From Shinisaurus crocodilurus (lineage: Eukaryota > Chordata > Lepidosauria > Squamata > Shinisauridae), in assembly GCA_021292165.1 (NCBI GenBank), contig CM037877.1:213342716-213406715 (forward strand): a DNA stretch of 64,000 nt, written 5' to 3'. Numbering within the stretch: the first letter of the stretch is position 1; each line of letters starts with the position of its first letter. Shown here in pieces: positions 14,101-23,949 of the stretch. The notes beneath the pieces are model-generated. The model was not told the DNA's origin. It saw nothing but the letters and a program-made list of their open reading frames with translations, and ran no database searches. The position numbers and the translations under genes are program-made.

Positions 14101-17100
14101 CTGATATCCCCGTGGTGGCCACGTCAACCTTGGTTTTCTCGCCTGCTCAGCCTTTCTCAGGGAGATTATCTCCCATTACCACTTCAAGACAATCTATTAA
14201 CACAACACCAAGGCAAAGTGGTTCATCCCAATCTACATTCTCTGAACCTAATGGCTTGGAGGATCAGATAACAAAAGATACAGACCTCTCCTCTGCTGTA
14301 AAGGAGGTTCTATTGGCAGCACGAAAGCCCTCCACGAGACACTCCTATGCCAGAAAATGGGCAGCTTTCACCAATTTTGTATCGTCCTTGGGCAAAGATC
14401 CAGTTACATGCTTGATCTCGACCATCCTCGATTTTCTCCATTCACTAATGACCCATGGCCTTAAGTTCTCTTCAATTAAAGTATATCTAACTGCGTTAAC
14501 AGCATATAGAACTACTTCGACTGGGACATCTTTGTTTGTGCATCCGTTAGTGAAACAATTTTTGAAAGGTCTTAGAAATCTACGACCCCCAGTCCGAAAC
14601 ATGATACCGGGTTGGGACCTCCCGTTGGTCTTGAAAGCCTTGATGAAATCTCCATTCGAGCCCATGGCGAAAGCAGACTTATGTCTAGTATCATTTAAAA
14701 CATTATTTCTAATAGCAATTACATCGGCAAGACGAGTCAGTGAGCTGCGTGCTCTCAGAATAGATCCCCCTTACACAATTTTCCATAAGGACAAAGTCGT
14801 CCTAAGGCCAGATATAACTTTTTTACCCAAGGTGGTTTCTGAATTTCTCCTGGAACAGGACGTTATTCTTCCTACTTTCTTTTCATCTCCATCATCACCA
14901 GCTGAAAGATCAATGCACAGCTTCGATGTCCGTCGGGCACTGCTTTTCTACAAGGCCCGCACGGAGTTGATAAGGAAAACCCAGCAACTTTTTGTATGTT
15001 ATGGTCCTCCGAAATTGGGCTATCCAGTATCGAAACAGAGACTGTCCTCCTGGATAGTGGACACTATCAAACTTGCGTATCAACTTGCTGAATGCACTTT
15101 GCCAGGATCCGTAAGAGCTCATTCTACCAGGGCTCTGTCGACCTTGACAGCATTCAGAAGAGGGATCTCCTTGCCGGACCTATGCAGGGCAGCGACTTGG
15201 TCTACTCCCTCCACCTTTATCCGGTACTACCGCCTCGAGCCAGGGCGCAGAACGCATTCGGAAGGGTGGTCCTCTCTTCGATCACCATCTGACTACCGAC
15301 ACCGACCCACCTCCGGTAAGTCAGCTTGCTAATCTACCCATATGTGTGTGATGCACAGAGACCACGAAGAAGAAGGACAGGTTGCTTACCTGTAACTGTA
15401 GTTCTTCGAGTGATCATCTGTGCATTCACACAACCCGTCCTCCTTCCCCGCTCGGTGTCTTCATCGAGTTTGATGGATATCCAAAAGGAAATGGGCTGGA
15501 AGAGTGATTTACTTCACTCGATATCGAAGTATATGTCGAGTTTGAGATTGTGATGTCGGAGAATGTTAAATATCATCCTCGGTCCCAAGGGTCGCAATAG
15601 GCGGTCCTCCTCAACTGAGGAGCCACGCTAAGGAGAACGTGCAGGGGGAGGGGCTCCCGCCCGATTCGCCTCAGCTATAGAATTTTCCCGAACGATCTCA
15701 GCGCAGGCGCAGATAACCCATATGTGTGTGAATGCACAGATGACCACTCGAAGAACTACAGTTACAGGTAAGCAATCTGTCCTTGCACTCCCACTATCCT
15801 TCACTCGATAAAGGTCATCCATCAGGGTGACCAAGGCTGATTCAGTCCCATAACCAGGTCGAAACCCAGACTGGAATGGGTCTAGATAATCAGTATCCTC
15901 CAAGAGTGCATGCAGTTGCTTCGCCACAACCCTCTCAAGAACTTTCCCTAAGAAAGGGATATTTGCACCTGGGCAATAGTTATAAAAGAGTGGTTTTTTT
16001 CAGGAGTGGTTGCACTACTGCCTCCTTAAGTACAGCAGGAACCACCCTTTCACATAGAGATGTGTTTACCACTCCCTGGGGCCTCCCAGCAAACCACCAC
16101 CACCCCAGCTAGCTTTTATAAGCCAGGAGGGGCAAGGATCAAGAGGGCACGTGGTCGGTTGCATTGCTGCAAGCACCTTGTCCACATCATCAGGCCGCAA
16201 CAACTGAAATTGATCCCACAAAATTGTGCAGATGGTAGCATCAGATACCTCAACTGGAGCTGCACTAACGACAGTGTCAAGTTCACTATGGAGATTAGCA
16301 ATTTTGTCCTCAAAGTGCAATGCAAAAAGGTCACAGTGGGACTTTGAGGGGGCCAGGGCCCCATTTGATTGGGAGAGTGTTAATAGCCCCCGGAGCACCC
16401 GAAAGAGCAACGCTGGATGGCTACTCGAGGATGCAATGGAGGCAGCAAAGTAATGCTTCTTTGCTGCCTGCACTGCCGCACAATAGACACAATTATACGT
16501 TCTAGAGCATGCCTGCACTGCCGCACAATAGGCACAATTATACGTTCTAGAGCATGCTCAGTCATCTTCGCTTCGAGTCTTACACCATTTGTGCTCTAGC
16601 CGGCGTCCAGCCTGTTTCATCAACCGCACGTCACCAGAATACCAAGGAGCAGAACAGGCTCTACAGGGCCGGAGAGGGCATTCAGGAGCAATTGAGTCGA
16701 TGGCCCTCCGCATCTCACTGTTTCACAGTGAGACCAGGGCCTTGGCTGGATCACCAGCTCTATCCACTGGAAAATCCCTAAGAGCATTCAGAAATCCTTT
16801 GGATTCCATCAGTCTCCTGGGGTGGGCCATCTGAATGGGCCCCCCACCCCTGCAGGAGGGAAGTAATGCCATGAGTTCAAACCTCACCAGGAAATGGTCT
16901 GACCATGACAATGGGGTTACTTGGACACACACCCAATTTCCAGACTACCCATCTCACAGCCTGGAGCAAAGACCAAGTCAAGGGTATGCCCTGCTTCATG
17001 TGTTGGGCCAATGACAAACAGACAGCCCCATGGATGTCATGGAGGCCATGAGGTTCTGAGCCCAAGTTCCAGAAGCAGCCTCAGCATGGAAATTAAAGTC

Positions 17101-20100
17101 ACCCAGGACCACCGTCCTGGGTTCCTCCAACACCACACCCGAGACCACCTCTGCCAGCTCGGTAAGGGAGGATGCTGGGCAGCAGGTTGGGTGGTACACC
17201 AGCAGCATCCCCAATCTGTCTGTATGGCCCAACACCAAGTGCAACCTCTCAAGGCTTGCTCCAAGGTGGAGTGGCTTCTTGATAGAGATGGAACTTTTGT
17301 GAATCACGGCAACTCCAGCCCTCCAGCCTATGCTGGTGCTGCATCAAGTACCCAGGTGGGCAGAGCTGAGTCAGGTCTGGTCCACTCAGCTCACCCACCC
17401 ATCTCAGTAATTTCTTTTATTTATTTATTATATTTATTAATAGCCCATCTGGCCGGCCACCCAATACACGCCAGATCGCCCTTCTCATCCACAATTAAAT
17501 GGTGAATGAATGTAGTCTTATTGCGGACCGATCTGGCATTAAATAGCAGCACCACAAGATAGGAGGGCTCAGTGGATGAGCTACCAGACGTGTGAGAGCT
17601 AGAAAAGGGGGGTAGAAGGGGAACAGTGTATAAATGTCTGTAGCCCGTTCTACTCTGATGTCCCAATCCCTTCCTTCTGCCATATCTTCTTCTACCCCAA
17701 ATCACTGGGATGGCGGCAGCACCACCTCCATGGGTTCCTGCGTCAGGGTCCTCCCTGCACATCCCACCACACCAACACTTATCACACACTCTCAGTACTC
17801 ATTCACAACACAAATCCACAGTCACTCAAAGCCTCATGTACACTATTCATCATCCACTCATACACAATCAACCCAGTTCAATAACAACAAAATATAAAAA
17901 TAATCAGGCAGCAACACAGACACACAGGCATCCAAAACAAAGAGGGAGTGGTGAGGAGAAAAGAGGTGCGCTCTCGACCCTCATGGCACCCGGAAGGGGC
18001 AACCTAAAGGGCTGTGCCCCCTTCAGGGACACCCCTGCCGGAGCGGCCCACCAGTGGCAGCCCGCCATCCCGTAGCAGGCTGGCTTATATGCCCCAGGAG
18101 GCTGCTGGATTCCTAGGGCCAGGTGTTTCCAACTGCCCTGATGATGTTCTGCTGTGGCCAGGGAAGATTACTGGAAGGGGGGGGCAGTTAGAAGCCGGAT
18201 CTTAAAGTGGCAAGGCAGTCCCCCCAAACTTCAGAATCTCCTTGCAGGGTGTTCAGGCTAGAGTCTGACTCCAGCCCCACAGCAGGCCGGCTTATATGCC
18301 CCAGGAGGCTGCTGGATTCCTAAGGCCAGGTGTTTCCAACTGCCCTGATGATGTTCTGCATAGCTGTGGAAAGCTGTCATGTGTTACTCTGCACAAACAT
18401 TTGCCATGGAATAGAATCAGGATAGGACTGTATTAGAAATGTCTTGTGATTTGATTTTTTAGATAACTGTGTCAGTCTTTGAGAGTATGAAACTAGTTAA
18501 CTACTTGATCTTACCTGCTTGAAACAGTTCATATTTTTCATTTTGTATTAAACATTGAGCATCTCCATCTCCTTTTAAGCTTTTCAAATTAAAATATTCC
18601 GGGTGGCCAGCCAGATGGGCGATTAATAAATATAAGAAATAATTAAATAACTGCTTCAGTGCCAGTTACGATGTCTTCATCTGGCTGTATACTCTGAATA
18701 ACTTACTCAGTTTTAGCCCAAAGACTGTCCTCTGCATAACTTTTTCTTTTTGTACGTTCTCTCCTGGAATGTGGCTTACGCTGGCTCAGCTTGTCTGAGT
18801 GTGGAAAGCTAAGCAGGGCCAGGCCTGGTTATTACTTGGATGGGAGACCCCTCCTATAGTTTCCTGCATTGAGCAGGGCGTTGGACTCGATAGCCTTGTA
18901 GGCTCCTTCCAACTCTATCAGATCTATGAAATCTATGAAACTCATGGAAAAGTGTTCATTAGGTCCTCATAACTAAGTGTAAATGAAAATGGGAAAATAT
19001 GTGAGCAGGACTTGATTTCAAGCATGGAAGTCAGAGAATTGTGAGAAGGGCCTATTTTGGTACACATAGAATTTTGGTCTCCTACATTTGTTGACTTTTC
19101 CTCACCCAGTTTTTTCGTTTACCTATTTGCTAAGTTAAGAAAACTTATCTGATCTTAGGGTTGGAATGTCTAGTGCTCACTCAAAGAGGGGTGTCCATGA
19201 TTTCTGCCATTTCCTCCCTCCAGCAGTAGCCCCACACACCCCAAGTTTCATGATCAGCTTTCTTTGGGGGAGGTGTATGAGACTTCAGCAGGGATAGGAA
19301 AGGCCCTTTCTGCAACTAGAACTCTGCTTATGGTTCTTGGGAGTCCAACACATTATTTAATAAGTTATCTTGTGTTTTTGCAATTGGCATAAGTCTGTCT
19401 TTCAGTTTTGCTAAATTAATGCATTAAATGTTTGACTGGTCAGATTACCAGCTTGAACAATTACTTGTATTGTGGGGGAAGGGGGAATAGTAACTGTTTC
19501 CCACCTCTGAGTATGGAGGCTCACAGACTCCCCCTCTTGTTAAGAGGGCGCCCCCCCCCCCGGATCTGAGCCACATCAGATAGTTTGCTTAGCAAGGATC
19601 TCACTGTGTGTATGGGATTGCCATTCAGCTATTTCACTCACTACTTCCATGATTCATATTGCAGATTCCTTGTTTCTCTCTCTGTGCTTTTGCTAGTTTA
19701 ATCTGAACTTTGAGATTTTCTTAATGTTGCTACTCCTTATCTCACTCAGGTGCCTGATTCAGCATTGCTCCTCTCTGTGCTGCTAGCAACTTCACTTGGC
19801 ATGCCCTTACTCTTTCCCTCTGTGAGAGGACTCGTTTCTACTCCTTCTTCAGGGCTTGAGCAGGCACCTGAATCACTGCTTCCCTCTCCTAGTGAGGTTT
19901 GAGTGATTCTCACTATCCTCCTTCCCTAGCCGTTCTCTGCCTGGGGTGGGGGTGTCTGTTTTCCCCCTGACAAATAAAACACTTCGCTCACTTACCCTTG
20001 CCCCACCTCATTTCTTAAATTAACTTTGGGAAAGGGGTTCTATTTATGCCTTCAATTCAGGAATCCCCGTGCCATCAGCCATATCATGATCACATCCTAG

Positions 20101-21444
20101 CCATCTGCAACGGCAGCCCTCCAGGGTATGTCCTGTGAGGGATATTGGGGTGAGAAGTATAGACTTGAAAGCTATATTGAGCATCTCATATCCTAATCCT
20201 ATATCCACTAGATTATGCTGACTGTTTAATAGTGAGATGTGTTTTGGAGAACCTAGATCATAGTTGCCTATTAGAGTGCTCTCTAAACAATGGGTTGCAT
20301 GCAGTTGTGGCTTTGTGCTAGTGGAAAGCACCTCCTGCAAGGCAGCGCACCTGTTATTTCCTGATCTTCTCCCCTCCCCACTTGTTGCCCTGCACACTAT
20401 ATCACATAATGTTCCAGAGGGTCTTCCAATCCCAGGATCAGATTTTGGGGCATTTGGAAGGTTATAGTGCATAGGAGGAATTAGCAAAAATCAGCTGCCC
20501 TGCCTTGTGAAAGTGGAAGTGCTTTATGTTAGCATAAAGCCACCATTCCATACAAATGTCACTGCATTCAAGCCCCTGAATGTTAGATGTTTAGGAAATA
20601 AAGTTTTGTACAAGAATTTTATTTTAAGCATAGTTTCCGGCATTGAGCAGGGGGTTGGACTCGATGGCCTGTAGGCTCCTTCCAACTCATGAACTCTATG
20701 TGATGGAATCGTTACTTCTGCTTGAAACCTGTCTCTCCTGGCCCCTTTCTACTTCCAGATTTCACATATAAGGTAACATGCACTGCCAGATGCTTAACAT
20801 TCCATTGCACCATTTGGGAATTGGCACTGTGCCTAATCCACTTGAATGTACTTCCTGAAGTTGTACTTTCATTCATGACATCCATTCAGTGCCCTATACT
20901 TTTGTCACCTCTATGCTGGAAAAAGTTGACCACGTGGACACAGGAGGGCCTGTGGAATTTTCATTCCAGAACAGAGAGTCTCAGAGGAATCTATTGGAAG
21001 TGAACATTTTTTCTAAACTTAAGCTACACATCTTCCAGATCTGTTTCTCTAGTGCTCATATAATCCTAATCAATTTTGGCTGATTTGCATCTAATATCCT
21101 GCAGTTGATAACATTCAAGAGATTCCCTCTGGTTCTATAATTTCTATGGTTTGATTTTCCTGGACAAGAAGCAAGAGCGTTGGCCATTTCTTCAATGTGA
21201 ACATTACTAACATTTCTTTCAAAAAGTCAATAGTGTGTTGACAAATAGAATTTATTTTACATTTCTTCTTCCTAATGGGCAGAACTAAAGAGGAAATAAT
21301 TGTTGAAATTCATGTAAGTGAAATATATAGATAGGAATTTGAAATTTGTCTTTTTTCCCCCACAGGAAAACTGAGCCTCGTCCTGCCCCTTCTGAGTCTT
21401 ATCGTGCAGTCTCCGGTAAAGATCTGCCTTTGGAAACAAAATAA
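1918..21444 (+). CDS. CD46: Gene 1: CD46-like membrane complement regulator, 5' part outside window (join of 6 visible exons)
   Basis: Visible exons: 1918-2115, 3535-3717, 3829-3906, 6090-6119, 7345-7411, 21366-21444. Each is bounded by AG and GT; all internal junctions are phase 1 except the transmembrane-tail junction, which is phase 2, so the frame runs through to TAA at 21442. They encode CCP3, CCP4, a Thr-rich stalk, a transmembrane helix, a Lys/Arg stop-transfer (KCRKKG) and a short tail. The order matches the CD46/MCP family, whose members bind C3b/C4b on the cell surface and act as factor I cofactors; activity here is inferred. Signal peptide, CCP1 and CCP2 should lie upstream. Relative to gene 2 it lacks two stalk exons and its transmembrane-tail intron is about 14 kb against 2.2 kb, swollen by LINE and DIRS insertions. 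I see no nonsense codon, so it is probably functional. It could instead be the avian CREM-type orthologue; the two labels overlap. Confidence 0.72.
2380..3302 (-). pseudogene. L2-like LINE reverse transcriptase fragment
   Basis: Minus-strand frames contain MDWMKAHKLRLNSGKIEALW and MKPLGGVIRGSG, matching the post-YADD part of the better preserved copy at 8600-9830. Several frameshifts. Confidence 0.6.
3535..3717 (+). CDS. CD46: Gene 1 exon: CCP4 (sushi) domain
   Basis: Acceptor GTTCAG ends at 3534 and the donor GTAAGT begins at 3718. The exon is 183 nt, phase 1-1, 61 residues, with cysteines in VKCERP, KIDCDAG, FIKCGAD and VPTCAK and the conserved Trp in NLWHPA. The open frame extends upstream into the intron (an ATG exists at 3357) but the splice site and the paralogue at 44336 fix the exon start. 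It differs from gene 2 at 19 residues, far more than CCP3 does. Confidence 0.87.
3829..3906 (+). CDS. CD46: Gene 1 exon: Thr-rich stalk with ACC repeat
   Basis: Acceptor AAGCAG ends at 3828 and donor GTGAGT starts at 3907. The 78-nt exon (26 codons, phase 1-1) begins GIF, then carries 13 consecutive Thr codons (12 ACC and one ACT, 3837-3875), then VHPGDKNETTG. It corresponds to the Ser/Thr/Pro region of CD46, usually heavily O-glycosylated. The gene 2 equivalent (44649-44693) has only four Thr. The simple repeat keeps frame because it is a triplet, and its length may vary between individuals. Confidence 0.83.
3837..3875 (+). repeat. Coding (ACC)n microsatellite
   Basis: Twelve ACC units and one ACT inside the stalk exon of gene 1. 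Confidence 0.95.
3907..4579. other. Gene 1 intron aligned with gene 2 intron, carrying a deletion
   Basis: Aligns with 44694-45230 of gene 2 and then, after a jump near 4385-4435, with 46340 onward. The missing piece in gene 1 includes stalk exon 2. No element recognised. Confidence 0.55.
4580..4894. mobile_element. hAT-like MITE
   Basis: Begins CAGGGGTGGGGAACCT and ends with AACACCCCT; flanked by TATTAG-containing imperfect 8-bp repeats. A related element lies inverted at 42891-43115, and part of this copy can be aligned to 46375-46445 in gene 2, so it predates the duplication. Confidence 0.5.
4895..6089. other. Gene 1 intron before juxtamembrane exon
   Basis: Aligned in parts with 46440-46940 and 48590-48990 of gene 2; the gene 2 stretch between, which holds stalk exon 3, has no match. 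5629-5752 resembles one half of the fold-back element at 59803-59955. A G homopolymer lies at about 5553-5566. Confidence 0.45.
6090..6119 (+). CDS. CD46: Gene 1 exon: 30-nt juxtamembrane exon
   Basis: Acceptor ATTTCAG ends at 6089 and donor GTAAGT starts at 6120. It encodes GSGKAIGIAI, joining the stalk to the start of the membrane helix. It is too short for ORF detection; support comes from consensus splice sites, phase 1-1, and the paralogous exon at 48991-49020, which differs only in its eighth and ninth codons (IAI against ITI). Confidence 0.82.
6120..7344. other. Gene 1 intron containing a perfect hairpin
   Basis: Closely matches gene 2 intron 49021-50072. Contains the perfect palindrome at 7225-7266. 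No transposon recognised. Confidence 0.5.
7225..7266. repeat. Perfect 18-bp inverted repeat, 6-bp loop
   Basis: Arms 7225-7242 (AGTGTATCAATATATACT) and 7249-7266 with loop CTGGAA. Identical in gene 2 at 49953-49994. Lies about 80 bases upstream of the transmembrane exon acceptor. Confidence 0.9.
7345..7411 (+). CDS. CD46: Gene 1 exon: transmembrane helix
   Basis: Acceptor TTCAAG ends at 7344 and donor GTGAGT starts at 7412. The 67-nt exon enters in phase 1 and leaves in phase 2. It encodes GAVVAVIIVIAAIIVAM followed by KCRKKG, a hydrophobic helix with a basic cytoplasmic anchor. Gene 2 carries two extra codons here (73 nt). The cysteine just inside the membrane could be palmitoylated, which is inference only. 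Confidence 0.85.
8203..8453. mobile_element. Tigger-like MITE with TA target duplication
   Basis: Terminal inverted repeats CAGTATTACCTTGGATTGCA and TGCAATCCAAGGTATTACTG, flanked by TA on each side. Gene 2 keeps the empty site with a single TA (GTGCAATAATCTC, about 50908). Confidence 0.85.
8585..9830 (-). pseudogene. 3' half of an L2-like LINE, interrupted by DIRS element
   Basis: On the minus strand: GIGGTVLQWFRSYLQGRFQ, then the palm motif YTDDTQLY (YADD in most relatives), LRLNPGKMEALW, and a C-terminal frame (9262-8711) with SRLDYCNALYVGQPL and LHWLPITYQVRFK. 3' end at 8585 carries (ATC)n, in line with the microsatellite-like ends of L2. The N-terminal half continues at 15783-18362 beyond the DIRS insertion. 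One frameshift near 9255. Confidence 0.78.
10116..10142. repeat. (TA)n microsatellite in DIRS leader
   Basis: Uninterrupted AT dinucleotides at the 5' side of the DIRS gag. Confidence 0.9.
10219..12354 (+). pseudogene. DIRS gag-like ORF with nonsense codons
   Basis: From ATG 10219 the frame has zinc-knuckle-like cysteines (CQQCGMK, CLLCLGQ, CQHCQA), an SR-rich middle, and a C-terminal domain 11101-12354 of 417 codons (GSFAEHVNRLVTALG, then KRDQVAQYIKEATS) ending in a Gly/Arg/Gln-rich segment. In-frame stops occur at 10366, 10915 and two near 11034-11046. All pieces share one frame, so the damage is point mutation. Confidence 0.75.
12440..14271 (+). pseudogene. DIRS reverse transcriptase / RNase H, disrupted
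   Basis: RT segments: GGGLRPILDLQTVN, SIDLKDAYFHVTIH, FVVLPFGLSTAPRVF and the catalytic FPYLDDWLL. RNase H part: LTTDASLLGWG-like, then KHNSWLELMAIWKAL. Further C-terminal: WGHPKIDLFATSENT and ISPWWPRQPWFSRLL, ending 14271. Lesions: stop near 12563, stop at 12801, frameshift around 12870, stop at 13039, more frame changes near 13317-13560. Not able to make an active enzyme. Confidence 0.78.
14230..15332 (+). CDS. DIRS tyrosine recombinase, apparently intact
   Basis: The frame is open from 13683 but the recognisable domain starts around 14270 (LSSAVKEVLLAARKPSTRHS). Catalytic residues are visible: Arg in TSARRVSEL, the H-x-x-R pair in RAHSTRA, and the Tyr in STFIRYYRLEP. These enzymes integrate the circular cDNA by recombination. 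The upstream 180 codons of the frame overlap the RNase H region and are probably not domain-bearing. Contrast with the broken RT and gag. Confidence 0.75.
15783..18362 (-). pseudogene. 5' half of the L2-like LINE (endonuclease and RT N-terminus)
   Basis: Minus strand: LLFNARSVRNKTTFIHHL (start of APE-type endonuclease, ~17570), VVLGDFNFHAE (~17100), the linker with FQLLRPDDVDKVLAAMQ and LDPCPSWLIKA (~16200), and DYLDPFQSGFRPGYGTESAL at 15900. Joins the fragment at 8585-9830 when the DIRS element is removed. A short unrelated LINE-type tail is inserted at about 17415-17462. Frameshifted in several places. Confidence 0.75.
18074..18362 (-). repeat. Tandem ~208-bp monomers at the LINE 5' end
   Basis: The segment GGCTTATATGCCCCAGGAGG plus about 60 more bases occurs at 18078-18155 and again at 18286-18362, nearly identical. 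They sit just upstream of the LINE ORF on its own strand, where promoter monomers would lie. Confidence 0.7.
18598..18650 (+). mobile_element. Short LINE 3' tail
   Basis: GGGTGGCCAGCCAGATGGGC followed by an AT-rich end; the inverse of the piece at 17415-17462. Too short to classify. Confidence 0.4.
18771..18952 (+). mobile_element. 5S-rRNA-derived SINE, copy A
   Basis: Head matches 5S rRNA promoter half (GGAAAGCTAAGCAGGGCC, GGCCTGGTTATTACTTGGAT, GGGAGACC). Tail resembles CR1/SINE 3' ends (TTGAGCAGGGCGTTGGACTC, CTTCCAACTCTA, ATCTATGAAATCTATGAAA). Confidence 0.8.
18961..20620. other. Gene 1 transmembrane-tail intron, partly shared with gene 2
   Basis: From about 19355 to 19940 it aligns with 51085-51600 of gene 2; before that and from 19940 to 20500 there is no gene 2 match. 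No coding potential accepted. A C homopolymer is at 19551-19561. Confidence 0.4.
20632..20704 (+). mobile_element. CR1/SINE-type 3' tail
   Basis: CATTGAGCAGGGGGTTGGAC and CTTCCAACTCATGAACTCTA; same tail as the 5S SINEs but without the head. Not present in gene 2. Confidence 0.6.
21366..21444 (+). CDS. CD46: Gene 1 exon: cytoplasmic tail and stop
   Basis: Acceptor CCCACAG ends at 21365. Entering in phase 2, it reads GKTEPRPAPSESYRAV, then SGKDLPLETK, then TAA at 21442-21444. It aligns with the gene 2 tail (52309) over flanking intron and 3' sequence. SESYRAV holds a YxxV tyrosine motif of the Yxx-hydrophobic type, also present in gene 2 as YHVV, which in other proteins serves adaptor-mediated sorting. 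The TAA overlaps an AATAAA hexamer. Confidence 0.78.
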
Positions 21445-22000
21445 AGCTGTCAGCACCTTGATCTGATTTCACTTCTGCAGTAAAACTCCAGTAACCTTCC
21501 TTTCGAGAACTAGACATAGGAACTGAATGAAGATCTGAGTGGAAAGCTTCAGCAGTTTTCATAGTTATAGAAATTGGCCATGCAGATCGAGGCATTTGGA
21601 GCATGAAGCAATGTTTACCCTCAAGAAAATCCGGCATACTTGCATATGTTGCTTTTGCATTTAACTGTTCTGCACTTAACTGCAAGAATCAAATGTAGAA
21701 TCATGGAATCTGGTCTTATCCCTACATGTGACAGCTGCTGTCTGGTGGGGCAGAGCTGCCGGGCAGCTAAAGGTCCATGAAACCAAGGGGTCACAGTAGG
21801 CAGAGCTAACTAGATCTACTTTTCTTCCTGTCCACTTTATTTGCAAAGATCCGAAAGGACATTTAAGGAATGCATGAGACTTGCATAGCGACTAATTAAA
21901 CTGAGTAATAATGTCTTGGTTCAGACTGGTTGGGTGCTGTGACATTTGGTTCCATGCCAGTGTAGCCTCCACCATCACTTACAGCTGTGGTCCCCAATAT
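21445..22000 (+). other. Proximal 3' UTR of gene 1
   Basis: Aligns with gene 2 sequence after its stop codon (52394-52800). No repeat recognised until about 21980. Confidence 0.4.
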
Positions 22001-22076
22001 GGTGCCAATGGACACCAAATGTATTTGCAGATGCCTGCATTAGCACCCACCAGATTGCCTACCCCTCCAGATTTGG

Positions 22077-22094
22077 GTGTGTGTGTGTGTGTGT
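22077..22094. repeat. (GT)n microsatellite
   Basis: Pure GT run; a longer GT-rich tract follows at 22375-22460. Confidence 0.85.
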
Positions 22095-23149
22095 TTAACA
22101 ATGACAGGCATGCTGCAACACACCAGCCATCAGCACCATTTTTATTTCCAAGAATACCTCTGGGCCCCAGATAGACTCGAGGCATTCTTATGAGATAAAA
22201 TGGTATGTGGCTGTAGCCAAACCACCCAGAAAAAAGAAAAAGATATGCTAAGGGCTAGTTGGGAGCTACCTGCAGGATAGAGAGCATGATGAGAACAGTG
22301 GGAAGTGCCTTCCTTGTGTGTGTATGCTAACTTGTTTGTACAGTTACTTCAGCATAGTTTGCTTTGACCAAGTTTGTTTGTGTGTGTGGTGTGTACTTGT
22401 CTGGGGGGGTGTATTTTGTGGGGTGGGTGGGTGTGGGTATGTGGTGTAGGTGGGTGTCTTGTCTGTTTCTCTGAACATCCGTTTGCTTTCTGTGAAATGA
22501 GTATTTTGTTTTGCTTTGTGGGGGAAATATCAGGGTGGATTTCATTTAAATCACTACTCAGAAAGACTAGATTTAATCATGTGATTCTTTTCTCTCCCAA
22601 GAAAGTGCACTCTTCCTTATTATAACCTTAATACATATTTTACAGAACTCAGAGTTACCAAAGCTCACTGAAACATATTTGTGAAGGCACTGGAAGGTGA
22701 ACAATCTCCAATTGAGCAGGTTAATCATGAATATTCGGAGGATTTTCTTACCTTACTCTATTAGGACAATTGACACCAACTCCAGACAAACATGGCAACT
22801 ATTTTATTTAACTAAAACCACAATGTACATATTGTGGATTTTTGTTTCTTAAACTGTAAGCATAATTTTTAAGCAGCATATGGGTTTTCTTGATTTTTTT
22901 GAAAATATAGTTAAACATTTAAGTTTTTTTAAACTATATGTTTAACATATAGTTAAACATTTAAGTTGAGATCAAGTTTTTCAATGATTTTTTATTTTAC
23001 AAAAATAATAATTAGACTGTCGGGTATTCTGCTCATATTGTTTCACTTTCGTTTCTATTGCCTGCCCCTCCCTTGCGTTTATCTCCAGGCTTCTTCCCCT
23101 TGCCCAGATTGACTCCACCTCCAATGATCCTCTATTCATTGACACTTTC

Positions 23150-23655
23150 ACAGCCCCATCCTATGTGGGTGCCCGTAACCCTCAGAACTTGGGAGGGTTA
23201 AAGACATCCAGTTGAAGGCAGGAGGAGCACAGCGGAAAGGATTGCCGCTGCACTCCCCTTGCCCTCAAAAACATTTAGACTGCTGATTTCGGCCAACTAA
23301 ATGTTTTTCCTCTCCTCGTGAGGAGGAGAGGCTGAGGCACCACCTGGATTTGTCAGAAGATGGTGGTGCCTCACCCCTCCTCTCCCTGCCCAGAGAACAC
23401 CCTCCCCCAAGCCTCAAGCCAGAGCCAAAGAATGTCTTCCGTCTTCAGTTCCCAACTACACAGGGAAAGAACCACACCGAGTGTGGGGGGGAGGGCACTC
23501 TGCGGGTGGACTCCTCACTGTGACGTTGGAAGGTGGGGAGTCCGACCTATCCTATGCCCCCCCCAGGCCAAGGTCGGAGGGCCTGATAGGGTTGCACCCT
23601 CAGTGTCTGAAAGTCCACTTTCTGAGAGAGACTTAAAGGCCTTGTCTACACAAAG
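23150..23655. mobile_element. GC-rich fold-back element
   Basis: CAGCCCCATCCTATGTGGGT and CCCGTAACCCTC open it; internal inverted repeats such as CCTCTCCTCGTGAGGAGGAGAGG-like arms at 23310-23332. Shares its opening with the element at 63445 onward. Confidence 0.5.
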
Positions 23656-23674
23656 TTGCAAAGGGACAATAGCT

Positions 23675-23936
23675 AGGGTTTATTTATTTATTTATTAAAT
23701 ACATTTTTATACCGCCCAATAGCCGAAGCTCTCTGGGTGGTTTACAACAGTTAAAACCATAAAATACAATATAAAATAAATATAAAATTTAAAACCACAG
23801 ATTAAAAACAAACAGCAGAGCTAGCAGCAGCAGTTACAATAACAGAGTTAAAAACAACTACAAGATTAAGATGATTAAAATGCCTGGGAGAATAGAAAGG
23901 TCTTCACCTGGCGCCAGAAAGAGTACAATGTGGGGT
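23675..23936 (-). mobile_element. L2-type LINE 3' end
   Basis: Begins with a (TTTA)n tail, then ATACCGCCCAATAGCCGAAG and, in reverse, the coding end CTGGCGCCAGGTGAAGACC. Confidence 0.65.
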
Positions 23937-23949
23937 TGACACTCTAAAG

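Larger units (their letters stand above)
9831..15782 (+). mobile_element. DIRS1-like tyrosine-recombinase retrotransposon
   Basis: Inverted terminal repeats at about 9831-9915 and 15678-15782 share GATCGTTCGGGAAAATTCTA and GCGCCTGCGCTGAGATC in opposite orientation. An internal complementary region (15339-15440) joins the complement of the outermost left end (GTGGTCTCTGTGCATCACAC) to the complement of the outermost right end, the signature of DIRS replication through a circular intermediate. Coding order gag, RT/RNase H, tyrosine recombinase. There is no evident target duplication, as expected. It sits inside an L2-like LINE. Confidence 0.9.

Noticed and set aside
13683..14230. Long N-terminal extension of the DIRS recombinase frame
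   Set aside because: It overlaps the RNase H region in another frame and shows no domain signature; treated as chance openness.
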